A stretch of DNA of 25,629 nucleotides. It comes from a virus. Positions 20,644-25,629 of this stretch are shown here, piece after piece. The position numbers and the translations under genes were made by a program. The notes under the pieces were generated by a model. That model made no database searches, was not told the origin of the DNA, and saw only the letters and a program-made list of their open reading frames with translations. The stretch spans positions 1 through 25,629 of IMG/VR virus record IMGVR_UViG_3300022187_000210; one strand, given 5' to 3'. Positions within the stretch are counted from its first letter, which is position 1. Each line of letters opens with the position of its first letter.

Positions 20644-21264
20644 ATGTATCAACGTGACTGTAACGCAATCGCTCAATACGCTATGGCATCAGCCGATGGA
20701 TTGTATGACGTGATAGAGTTCACCCTATGCACAATCAATATGCCACTCTCACGTGTCATACAGCAGCGTGTATCTATTAAAGCGGAGGGCATCCACAGCA
20801 AGTGGGTGTCCAGTACCAAGGCGCAAGGCATAGAGTATGCCAAGGCTAACGCCCAGCGCTTGCACGAAAAGATCAACTCTATCGCTCAGCAGTATGGCAA
20901 GGACACTATTGACGGTGCTCAAGAGGCTGTCGATTTGTTTGTGTCTATTCCGTCTATCGGTATGGTCAAGGCGGGTTTCATTGCACAGATGTGCGGCTTT
21001 GAGGTGGCTTGTCTGGATCGCCACAACATTCGTATGCTCGGACGGTCCGAAGATAGCTTGCTGCTTAACAAGAAGGTCAAGCCTGAGCTACGCCGCCGCA
21101 AGATACGTGACTACGTTAAGCTGTGTAGACGCAGAGGTGCCGAGTACTGGTGGAACACGTGGTGTAACTACGTAGCTGACAAGGGTGGTATGAATAAGTC
21201 CTTGCCAACTGGTGATGCTGTGTCTAAGTATCACGTCACTGCAATTATGGAGTTAGAACAATGA
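20644..21264 (+). CDS. HhH-GPD-like protein (DNA glycosylase/endonuclease III fold)
   Basis: 206 residues with a GAGGAG site. Residues 99-129, FVSIPSIGMVKAGFIAQMCG then EVACLDRHNIR, match the helix-hairpin-helix plus Gly/Pro-Asp signature of the endonuclease III superfamily (LPGxGxxxAxxxx...xxVDTHxxR), with the conserved aspartate as D125. The catalytic lysine of bifunctional enzymes (in LPGVGRK) is not at its usual place (Val108), so a monofunctional or purely DNA-binding role is more likely. A long basic tail follows (RRRKIRDYVKLCRRR). Right after the HhH-GPD motif, palindrome copy 6 is read as GRSEDS (133-138). The gene ends in the ELEQ junction shared with two others. Confidence 0.6.
   Translation: MYQRDCNAIAQYAMASADGLYDVIEFTLCTINMPLSRVIQQRVSIKAEGIHSKWVSSTKAQGIEYAKANAQRLHEKINSIAQQYGKDTIDGAQEAVDLFVSIPSIGMVKAGFIAQMCGFEVACLDRHNIRMLGRSEDSLLLNKKVKPELRRRKIRDYVKLCRRRGAEYWWNTWCNYVADKGGMNKSLPTGDAVSKYHVTAIMELEQ
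21038..21056. promoter_or_regulatory. Palindrome family, copy 6 (inverted, inside a gene)
   Basis: TCGGACGGTCCGAAGATAG on the plus strand, i.e. the consensus CTATCTTCGGACCGTCCGA on the minus strand. It lies in frame within the HhH-like gene. Confidence 0.85.
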
Positions 21265-21467
21265 AGACAGTTAAGATACGTTTAAATACTACGGTTGAAT
21301 ACGAGGTCACACGCCGTGTAGCAGACGATTGTACTGATGATGAGCTTCGTAATATGGCAGATAATTTAGAGCGTGATGATTTGTATGATGAACCTGATGC
21401 CAAACAGATATGTTATTATACTGAATGGATTGGTTGGGATGTTGTACCAGAGGAGTTAGAACAATGA
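21261..21467 (+). CDS. Early acidic protein, unknown function
   Basis: 68 residues, ATG at 21261 in an ATGA overlap, with GGAG 8 nt before. It begins MKTVKIRLNTTVEYEVTRRV (a beta hairpin), then an acidic helix (DDCTDDELRNMADNLERDDLYDEPD), and it ends WIGWDVVPEELEQ. Strongly acidic overall. The last four residues, ELEQ, are encoded by the next gene's ribosome site and are shared with the genes ending at 21264 and 21796. No family recognised. Confidence 0.65.
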   Translation: MKTVKIRLNTTVEYEVTRRVADDCTDDELRNMADNLERDDLYDEPDAKQICYYTEWIGWDVVPEELEQ

Positions 21468-21796
21468 GTAACGATGTAGCATACAAGATGATCAACGATG
21501 TGATTACACACACTGAGTGCGTAGTAATGATATCGTGGGAGGGTGAGATAGATTACACAGGCCGCAACCCTGATGCGATATGGGAAGCTGCCACTGCGTG
21601 TGATGAGGTAGAGCTTGAGCTATGCACCGTGAACCCTGACACACTGGAGCTTACACCTGTAGACTGGGCATACCTAGTGCACGGCAATGCACCTGATGAA
21701 ACTATCTGTGACTGCTTGCACGGCAAGTGGATTGATAACTGGTGTAACGTTACCGACTTTGGTAGCAAACCTTATGTAATGGAGTTAGAACAATGA
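21464..21796 (+). CDS. Early acidic protein with several Cys, unknown function
   Basis: 110 residues from the ATG at 21464 (ATGA overlap; upstream in-frame codons lie inside the preceding gene). It begins MSNDVAYKMINDVITHTECVV, then ISWEGEIDYTGRNPDAIWEAA, ACDEVELELCTVNPDTLEL, and CDCLHGKWIDNWCNVTDFG. Six Cys residues and repeated Trp/Asp could give a metal site, but the spacing is not a standard zinc motif. It resembles the neighbouring small genes in composition. Ends ELEQ. Confidence 0.65.
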   Translation: MSNDVAYKMINDVITHTECVVMISWEGEIDYTGRNPDAIWEAATACDEVELELCTVNPDTLELTPVDWAYLVHGNAPDETICDCLHGKWIDNWCNVTDFGSKPYVMELEQ

Positions 21797-21936
21797 AGTA
21801 TAAGTTTATCATATCATATCCTGACGGACAGTATCATCTGTGGAATGCTATGCCTGACAACGAATGGCAGATCACATTCGAGTACGAAGAGCAGATGCTA
21901 AAGTTTATGCAGAGATTACTTCAGGAGGAAAACTAA
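21793..21936 (+). CDS. 47-residue protein, unknown function
   Basis: ATG at 21793 in the third copy of the GGAGTTAGAACAATGA junction, TAA at 21934. It begins MKYKFIISYPDGQYHLWNAM, then NEWQITFEYEEQMLKFMQRLLQEEN: two strands with aromatic residues, then an acidic helix. The stop overlaps the next ATG (TAATG). No family recognised. Confidence 0.6.
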   Translation: MKYKFIISYPDGQYHLWNAMPDNEWQITFEYEEQMLKFMQRLLQEEN

Positions 21937-22178
21937 TGCCCCTAATATGTAGAGCAACACGAACAGAACTTGTAGCTGAGATTGCAGGTGCTGTACTAGA
22001 GAATATGTACTATGCTAATGTGACTGCACCAGAGGACTTGTACTTTCACGACAAGGTGCACGACTGTGTGATGTACACGGATGATGCACAAGATAGATTC
22101 AATACGCTATTCGATATAGTCGAGGAGACTATAGGTAGCTACTTACTTAACGAGGAGATGAGTGATGCCCAGAGTTAG
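21936..22178 (+). CDS. Early acidic helical protein, unknown function
   Basis: 80 residues. The ATG at 21936 is preceded by CAGGAGGA; an in-frame upstream start at 21864 is rejected because it lies in the 47-residue gene. The sequence is CRATRTELVAEIAGAVLENMYYANVTAPEDLYFHD, then YTDDAQDRFNTLFDIVEETIGSYLLNEE, mostly helices with acidic faces. It overlaps the next gene by 14 nt. No family recognised. Confidence 0.65.
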   Translation: MPLICRATRTELVAEIAGAVLENMYYANVTAPEDLYFHDKVHDCVMYTDDAQDRFNTLFDIVEETIGSYLLNEEMSDAQS

Positions 22179-22356
22179 ATCGACAGCACAAATGATTAGC
22201 TTCTTGGATTGGGAGGGTTATGTACCTGATGATATTCCAGAGGACGAATGGTGGCGTTGGATCAAGGACAACGTTGACGGTGGCGAGTTCAACGACAGCG
22301 GTGTAGGTGATTGGGTATGGGAAACAGATGTGGAGTTATTGGAAGATGAGAGTTGA
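22165..22356 (+). CDS. Very acidic Trp-rich small protein
   Basis: 63 residues, ATG at 22165 with GAGGAG 7 nt before; the upstream GTG is less likely. The N-terminus is basic (MPRVRSTAQM). The rest is strikingly acidic and Trp-rich (FLDWEGYVPDDIPEDEWWRW, then DNVDGGEFNDSGVGDWVWET, ending DVELLEDES). The negative charge and aromatic residues recall DNA-mimic inhibitors of restriction or nucleases, though no sequence family is recognised. It overlaps the next small gene by 11 nt. Confidence 0.65.
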   Translation: MPRVRSTAQMISFLDWEGYVPDDIPEDEWWRWIKDNVDGGEFNDSGVGDWVWETDVELLEDES

Positions 22357-22486
22357 TAGACGTACAGATGAATCGGTTTATGTAGAAATAAATGGATGGG
22401 TTATTTACTTAGAGGTGTCGGAAGCCACAGGAAATAAACCTTATGTAAGTAAATGGAAGAAAGGGTGTGTCAATGAAACGAGTTGA
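22346..22486 (+). CDS. 46-residue protein, unknown function
   Basis: ATG at 22346, a few bases behind a TTGGAA-type weak ribosome site, to TGA at 22484. It begins MRVDRRTDESVYVEINGWVI, then YLEVSEATGNKPYVSKWKKG. It reads as three beta strands with alternating hydrophobic residues, so it looks like a real mini-protein. It overlaps both neighbours (11 and 14 nt). No family recognised. Confidence 0.55.
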   Translation: MRVDRRTDESVYVEINGWVIYLEVSEATGNKPYVSKWKKGCVNETS

Positions 22487-22880
22487 AGTATACTTTAATC
22501 TGCACAAGAAGTTATTCAGTGTGCGTGACTGTAAGACAGGGCGTGTGATTGACCACACTAATCACATTGCTATCGCTAACCCTCAGTTCGTAGTACGTAA
22601 GGCAGGACGTGAGCGTGTACTACGTGAGCGTAAGAAGAATGTCCACGCTTTTGTACGTGGTTACATCTTGCCAGAGGATGACGAGGCTTGTGCTCGTAAC
22701 TACTTCCACGCTGTGTTTCACGGCAAGGAGGTGACGTACAATCCATACAAGTACAGCAGCTTCGTAGTTAAGGACACTGGAGAGCCTATTGACAAAGCAA
22801 CATTGGCTGTGCTAACTGGTGGTGGTGACCAGAAGGTTACGACAAAGGTGATGCTAGGAGCAGGCTATGAATACATATAA
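22473..22880 (+). CDS. Conserved-looking phage protein, unknown function
   Basis: 135 residues from the ATG at 22473; a GTG two codons upstream is less likely. The sequence is VEVYFNLHKKLFSVRDCKTGRV, then HIAIANPQFVVRKAGRERVLRERKKNVHAFVRG, YFHAVFHGKEVTYNPYKYSSFVV and VLTGGGDQKVTTKVML. It is basic, in contrast to its acidic neighbours. I recall similar proteins (RERKKNVHAFVxG, VTYNPYKYxSFV) in diverse phages, with no function assigned. The middle may bind nucleic acid. It overlaps the next gene by 14 nt. Confidence 0.75.
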   Translation: MKRVEVYFNLHKKLFSVRDCKTGRVIDHTNHIAIANPQFVVRKAGRERVLRERKKNVHAFVRGYILPEDDEACARNYFHAVFHGKEVTYNPYKYSSFVVKDTGEPIDKATLAVLTGGGDQKVTTKVMLGAGYEYI

Positions 22881-23082
22881 AATATTCATTGACGGTAAGT
22901 TCATAGCAACTGTACCTGAAGATCGTATAGATGGTACGCTCAAGAAGTTAAGACATTACAAAGTAGATGTAAGGAGACACAACAATGACTATGCATACAC
23001 TCGACGAGACAGACGAGGATACCCGCTACCTTTCCGAGGTGATCAACGACAACAAGTATTTGATTACGGCTTGCAGGACTGA
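22867..23082 (+). CDS. Small protein with a long overlap into the next gene
   Basis: 71 residues, ATG at 22867 with GGAG 6-7 nt before. The first 40 residues look folded: MNTYKIFIDGKFIATVPEDR, then GTLKKLRHYKVDVRRHNND. The remaining 30 (RRDRRGYPLPFRGDQRQQVFDYG) overlap the next gene by 98 nt and look like an out-of-frame translation of it. The original stop may have been lost. The N-terminal part is probably a real gene product; no family recognised. Confidence 0.5.
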   Translation: MNTYKIFIDGKFIATVPEDRIDGTLKKLRHYKVDVRRHNNDYAYTRRDRRGYPLPFRGDQRQQVFDYGLQD

Positions 23083-23287
23083 GCAGTCAGGCATACGTAT
23101 GCTTGCATTGCTTGAGACCCTGTTCAACTTCGCTTGGTTTGATCTATCTTCGGACCGTCCGAAGTTAAGACTCGATGAGTATGACTACGATAGGTTCCTT
23201 GAGTACAGACACGAACTCATACGTCCTGTACCCAAGGCTGCCTACAAACCTAAACTTATTGTCATAGACGGAGGGCTTGACAAATGA
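22985..23287 (+). CDS. Early acidic protein carrying a palindrome copy
   Basis: 100 residues with an excellent AAGGAG site. It begins MTMHTLDETDEDTRYLSEVI, then NKYLITACRTEQSGIRMLALLETLFNF. Palindrome copy 7 is read in frame as LSSDRP (54-59). A polar C-terminal part follows (RLDEYDYDRFLEYRHELIRPVPKAA, KLIVIDGGLDK). The element sits between two well-structured halves, as an inserted linker would. Its stop overlaps the next ATG. No family recognised. Confidence 0.7.
   Translation: MTMHTLDETDEDTRYLSEVINDNKYLITACRTEQSGIRMLALLETLFNFAWFDLSSDRPKLRLDEYDYDRFLEYRHELIRPVPKAAYKPKLIVIDGGLDK
23144..23163. promoter_or_regulatory. Palindrome family, copy 7 (inside a gene)
   Basis: CTATCTTCGGACCGTCCGAA, identical to copy 3, in frame inside the 100-residue gene. 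Confidence 0.85.
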
Positions 23288-23418
23288 TTACTAAACAACT
23301 AAACCTGAAGATACTTGATATGTGTGAGAAGATATTGCCTAACACTCGTATGGCTAACAACGCAGAACTCAAGAACTTACTATCTGAAATTCGTACAGCA
23401 CTAGAGGAGACAAAATAA
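23284..23418 (+). CDS. 44-residue helical protein
   Basis: ATG at 23284 (ATGA overlap; GGAG 10 nt before), TAA at 23416 overlapping the next ATG. It begins MITKQLNLKILDMCEKILPN, then TRMANNAELKNLLSEIRTALEE: two amphipathic helices. It is tightly coupled to both neighbours, which supports translation. No family recognised. Confidence 0.6.
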   Translation: MITKQLNLKILDMCEKILPNTRMANNAELKNLLSEIRTALEETK

Positions 23419-23642
23419 TGTTTGTATGTTTCGCAACTAAACCACTTAACGATGGCACTACTGGCTTCCGCTTTAACTTCGCAGGCATCAAGGGCTTGAC
23501 CCGCAAGCGCCAATATATCAAACGCTTTGGCGTGACACGTGGTGCTTGTATGACTGCATACCACATAGGTAAGCGCAGCGTGTACATCGAACAGTCTGGC
23601 AACAAGCGTGGCTCACGTAAGGTGCGTCACTTTGCAGGCTAA
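23418..23642 (+). CDS. Small basic protein, unknown function
   Basis: 74 residues, ATG at 23418 in a TAATG overlap with GAGGAG in front. The sequence is FVCFATKPLNDGTTGFRFNF, then IKGLTRKRQYIKRFGVTRGACMT, and HIGKRSVYIEQSGNKRGSRKVRHF. Strongly basic, unlike most neighbours, so it may bind nucleic acid. It is the last gene before a terminator with a TTCG loop. No family recognised. Confidence 0.7.
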   Translation: MFVCFATKPLNDGTTGFRFNFAGIKGLTRKRQYIKRFGVTRGACMTAYHIGKRSVYIEQSGNKRGSRKVRHFAG

Positions 23643-23646
23643 ACTA

Positions 23647-23672
23647 GTGGGGCTTCGGCCCCGCCTTTACTT
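23647..23672 (+). terminator. Intrinsic terminator with TTCG tetraloop
   Basis: GTGGGGC (23647-23653), TTCG, GCCCCGC (23658-23664), then CTTTACTT. A strong stem with a modest U-tract, 5 nt after the preceding stop. Confidence 0.8.
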
Positions 23673-23690
23673 ATACATAGGAGAACAACA

Positions 23691-24176
23691 ATGCCTAACT
23701 GGTGTATGAATACAATCACTGTCAGTGGAACCAAAGAGAAGATGGATGCTCTGGTTGCTGCTGCTCAAGAAGATAAACTATTAGAGTTCCTTAACCCTAT
23801 CGGTGAGTGGGACTACGGCACAGCACTCGAAGAGTGGGGTACTAAGTGGGAGATCAGTGACGCTACTGTAGATGGACCTGAAGAGATTGAAGGTGATTAC
23901 TTTGCTTACGTGAGCTTTGATAGTGCGTGGGGTCCACCCATCGCAGCCTATCAGAATGGTGAAGCTAATCACGACATCAAAATATCTGCGTCATACTATG
24001 AGCCAGGTATGTGCTTCATAGGTCTGTATGATCTAGGCGAAGACAACAGCTACGAAGTAGACTTTACAGATGATGACTGGTCTGATAATGTACCTAGTGA
24101 TCTAATCTCTGAGTGGAGTTTAGATGATGAGTATGAGAACTGGAAAGAATACCAAGAGGAGTATGAAGATGCCTAA
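23691..24176 (+). CDS. Api92-like ferredoxin-fold protein (DUF1281-type)
   Basis: 161 residues. It begins MPNWCMNTITVSGTKEKMDAL, the hallmark of the Api92/YubB-like family (MPNWCxNxLxVxG). Typical later elements are LEFLNPIGEWDYG, EEWGTKWEI, FAYVSFDSAWGPPIAA and ISASYYEPGMCFIG, followed by a very acidic tail (YEVDFTDDDWSDN, DDEYENWKEYQEEYEDA). The family is common on phages and plasmids; its function is not established. It has a good AGGAG site directly after the terminator at 23647, so it begins a new transcription unit or is reached by read-through. Confidence 0.85.
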   Translation: MPNWCMNTITVSGTKEKMDALVAAAQEDKLLEFLNPIGEWDYGTALEEWGTKWEISDATVDGPEEIEGDYFAYVSFDSAWGPPIAAYQNGEANHDIKISASYYEPGMCFIGLYDLGEDNSYEVDFTDDDWSDNVPSDLISEWSLDDEYENWKEYQEEYEDA

Positions 24177-24348
24177 CTATGATGATCCACGTTTGTCACC
24201 TATCAATGAGGAGCATAATCGTGTAGCTCGTGCTATCGACGATGCTGACTGGGATGGTGAGTTCGATGAGGCTGATGCTTTACGTCAAGAGCTACGCCAC
24301 ATTGATGCACTACGTGACAAGGGGGAACTGTATGTTCCAAATTTTTAA
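24169..24348 (+). CDS. Small charged protein, unknown function
   Basis: 59 residues from the ATG at 24169, chosen because GAGGAG lies 7 nt before it; the ATG at 24163 is too close. It begins MPNYDDPRLSPINEEHNRVA, then RAIDDADWDGEFDEADALRQELRHIDAL, an acidic helical pair, ending GELYVPNF. It overlaps the Api92-like gene by 8 nt and the next membrane peptide by 17 nt. No family recognised. Confidence 0.65.
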   Translation: MPNYDDPRLSPINEEHNRVARAIDDADWDGEFDEADALRQELRHIDALRDKGELYVPNF

Positions 24349-24421
24349 AGACCTACTATTGTACTGCGCCATCGTACTGATGGCGTGGGTTACATTTGGT
24401 CTAGGCTTTGGAGTATTTTAA
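24332..24421 (+). CDS. 29-residue membrane peptide
   Basis: ATG at 24332, GGGGGAA in front, TAA at 24419. It starts MFQIFKD and continues as one hydrophobic helix (LLLYCAIVLMAWVTFGLGFG) to the end. The coupled position suggests it is translated. A tiny inner-membrane peptide; its role is unknown, with interference at the host membrane possible. Confidence 0.5.
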   Translation: MFQIFKDLLLYCAIVLMAWVTFGLGFGVF

Positions 24422-24447
24422 TATGACAGAAGAGAGTGGAGAAGAGG

Positions 24448-24687
24448 ATGACCCGACTGATGATGTTACACACTGGGTTGGTAATCTACCTGAGTCGAGT
24501 ACTGACAGCACTGAGCGTACTGATAAACGTAATCCTCGGAGGACAAAACAATCAGACGTTCAGCGCAAGGAACTACCAGTGGCAAAAGGAAAAGAAACCT
24601 AACGTTGTGTACTTCATTGATCTTGTGCTAGGGCAAGGACATTGTGTAGAGTGTTGGGCATACTGGAAAGTGAGGAAAAAATGGTGA
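24448..24687 (+). CDS. Small membrane-associated phage protein (GGQNNQTFSARNY type)
   Basis: 79 residues from the ATG at 24448, with GGAG 6 nt before. An N-terminal hydrophobic helix (GLVIYLSRVLTALSVLINVILGG) is followed by GGQNNQTFSARNYQWQ, PNVVYFIDLVLGQGHCVECW and AYWKVRKKW. I recall proteins with LxGGxxNQTxSARxW...IDxxxGxxHC...W in several phage groups, as small unknown proteins. The competing frame at 24423 is rejected. Its stop overlaps the recombinase start. Confidence 0.7.
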   Translation: MTRLMMLHTGLVIYLSRVLTALSVLINVILGGQNNQTFSARNYQWQKEKKPNVVYFIDLVLGQGHCVECWAYWKVRKKW

Positions 24688-25610
24688 AACATAAACAGCT
24701 AGACTTGAAGGGTACTAACACCCTGCGTGATGCAATCACTGCATACTTGAATAGCCCTGCCTTTGCTGAACTAAGTGGCCCAACACAGAAGCAGTACGAG
24801 ACTAGACTGGTTGTAGTTTGTATGACTAAGGTGCAGAAAGGTAAGGTGCTAGGTAACATCAAGCTACGTGACATCAGCCTCAAGCACGTCACTTACGCTT
24901 ACGACACGTGGCTTAACGAGAGAGGCCCACGTGCAGCTAACTACAACGCTTCGTGCCTGAGTATAGTACTTAACCTAGCTCGTCGGCACGAGGCTCTCTT
25001 GTACAATCCTGTGTCCCTGCTGAAGCGTAAGGTTGACAAGCCTCGCAATGTGAAGTGGACGACTGATGATGTGCGCTTGTTCCTAGACACAGCGTACTCA
25101 CACTGGTGGTCCCGTAGCATAGGTCTAATCGTACATATGTCATACGAGTGGGGCCAACGTATAGGTGATATGCGTCTACTCAAGTGGGACGCTATCGACT
25201 TTGAACAGGAACGTGTAGACATCACACAGTCTAAGCGTGGCGCTGAGGTACACCTGCCTATTGATGATGGGCTAATGCCTATGCTCAAACAACAGAAGGA
25301 AGACTTCGGGTTCCAACCATACGTAGCACCACACGTCAAGCCTAAGAGTGGTAGCTACAATCCATACTCAGAGACTGACATACATCACTACGTCAATCGC
25401 GTTAAGGATGAGGCAGGACTAGACCCTGACTTACAGGCACGTGACTTACGCCGCACAGCTATCACTGAGATGGTGGAAGCAGGCGTTGATCTCGTAGGTA
25501 TTATGCAGGTGAGTGGACACCAGAACCCTGCCAGTGTTAAGCCTTACCTAGTCAACACACTCAGCGGTGCATCAGCTGCACTAGCTAAACGCAAAGGAAT
25601 TACTGAATGA
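24681..25610 (+). CDS. int: Tyrosine recombinase / integrase
   Basis: 309 residues from the ATG at 24681 (GTGAGGA in front; longer in-frame starts lie in the previous gene). A core-binding domain spans about 13-110 (TLRDAITAYLNS, YETRLVVV, ISLKHVTYAYDTWLNERG, ANYNASCLSIVLNLARRHE). The catalytic domain has Arg160 (EWGQRIGDMRLLKW), Lys185 (SKRGAEVHL), R254-D-L-R257 in place of H-x-x-R, His280 (VSGHQNP) and nucleophile Tyr289 (KPYL). The first His of box II is thus Arg, a change tolerated in some family members. It would integrate the phage or resolve multimers. No att site can be identified without the host junction. It ends in an ATGA overlap with the next gene. Confidence 0.9.
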   Translation: MVKHKQLDLKGTNTLRDAITAYLNSPAFAELSGPTQKQYETRLVVVCMTKVQKGKVLGNIKLRDISLKHVTYAYDTWLNERGPRAANYNASCLSIVLNLARRHEALLYNPVSLLKRKVDKPRNVKWTTDDVRLFLDTAYSHWWSRSIGLIVHMSYEWGQRIGDMRLLKWDAIDFEQERVDITQSKRGAEVHLPIDDGLMPMLKQQKEDFGFQPYVAPHVKPKSGSYNPYSETDIHHYVNRVKDEAGLDPDLQARDLRRTAITEMVEAGVDLVGIMQVSGHQNPASVKPYLVNTLSGASAALAKRKGITE

Positions 25611-25629
25611 ATATCAGAGGCTTCCTAGA
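25607..25629 (+). CDS. Start of the next early gene (cut by window edge)
   Basis: ATG at 25607 in an ATGA overlap with the recombinase stop; seven codons, MNIRGFL, are present before the window ends. AAAGGAA lies about 9 nt upstream. Nothing about function can be said. Confidence 0.5.

Noticed and set aside
24423-24602. Alternative 59-residue frame overlapping the membrane protein gene at 24448
   Set aside because: It is low-complexity polar sequence with weak start spacing, while the overlapping 79-residue frame shows a recognisable phage protein pattern and a better ribosome site.
24941-25339. 132-residue minus-strand frame inside the recombinase gene
   Set aside because: Antisense shadow; Cys/Arg/Ser-rich with no start signal.

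Overview
The window looks like about half of the genome of a tailed phage (or prophage) with a podovirus-like layout. The host is probably a marine alphaproteobacterium. This rests on a canonical packaging and capsid block, a set of small virion-associated families I know mainly from marine phages, and a DUF1127 protein, a domain typical of alphaproteobacteria. No taxon can be named from sequence alone.

Layout. Positions 1-16845 are a rightward-to-leftward (minus strand) late block. In transcription order it holds a small protein (16845), a 39-residue membrane peptide, an EF-hand membrane protein (holin candidate), a proline-rich repeat protein, a lipoprotein, an M15-type endolysin and a lipoprotein with a C-terminal membrane segment (u-spanin candidate). 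Next come small basic virion-like proteins (one I place in DUF6321, one in DUF5872), a Cys/Lys/Gly-rich protein, a DUF1127 protein and a membrane protein. The packaging and capsid genes follow: terminase small subunit, an HTH protein, terminase large subunit, portal, a polyvalent-like protein, a large acidic protein, scaffold, major capsid protein, head-tail adaptor and the start of a tail protein cut by the left edge.

Positions 16846-17914 are a divergent non-coding region of about 1.07 kb. It has an AT-rich cluster of AGTTTAAC-type repeats with sigma70-like minus-strand promoters, then a GC-rich stretch with CATCACG iterons and 18-bp direct repeats. It is the best candidate for an origin and control region.

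Positions 17915-25629 are the plus-strand early block: about 28 short, tightly packed, often overlapping genes, mostly unknown and many very acidic and Trp/Tyr-rich. Recognisable members are a helix-hairpin-helix (DNA glycosylase-like) protein, a small HTH protein, an Api92-like ferredoxin-fold protein and a tyrosine recombinase.

The most striking signal is a family of seven near-identical palindromes (core TTCGGACCGTCCGAA, usually preceded by CTATC), found only in and just before the early block. Five lie upstream of early genes, two of them directly after a terminator hairpin. Three lie inside reading frames (one of those is also upstream of the next gene). They behave like a dispersed operator/stoperator system or a small selfish palindromic element. 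Other observations are an over-represented octamer (GCGCTGGG, 11 copies in all reading frames), an identical 16-nt gene junction used three times, and a bipartite promoter-like element shared by the two ends of the late block.
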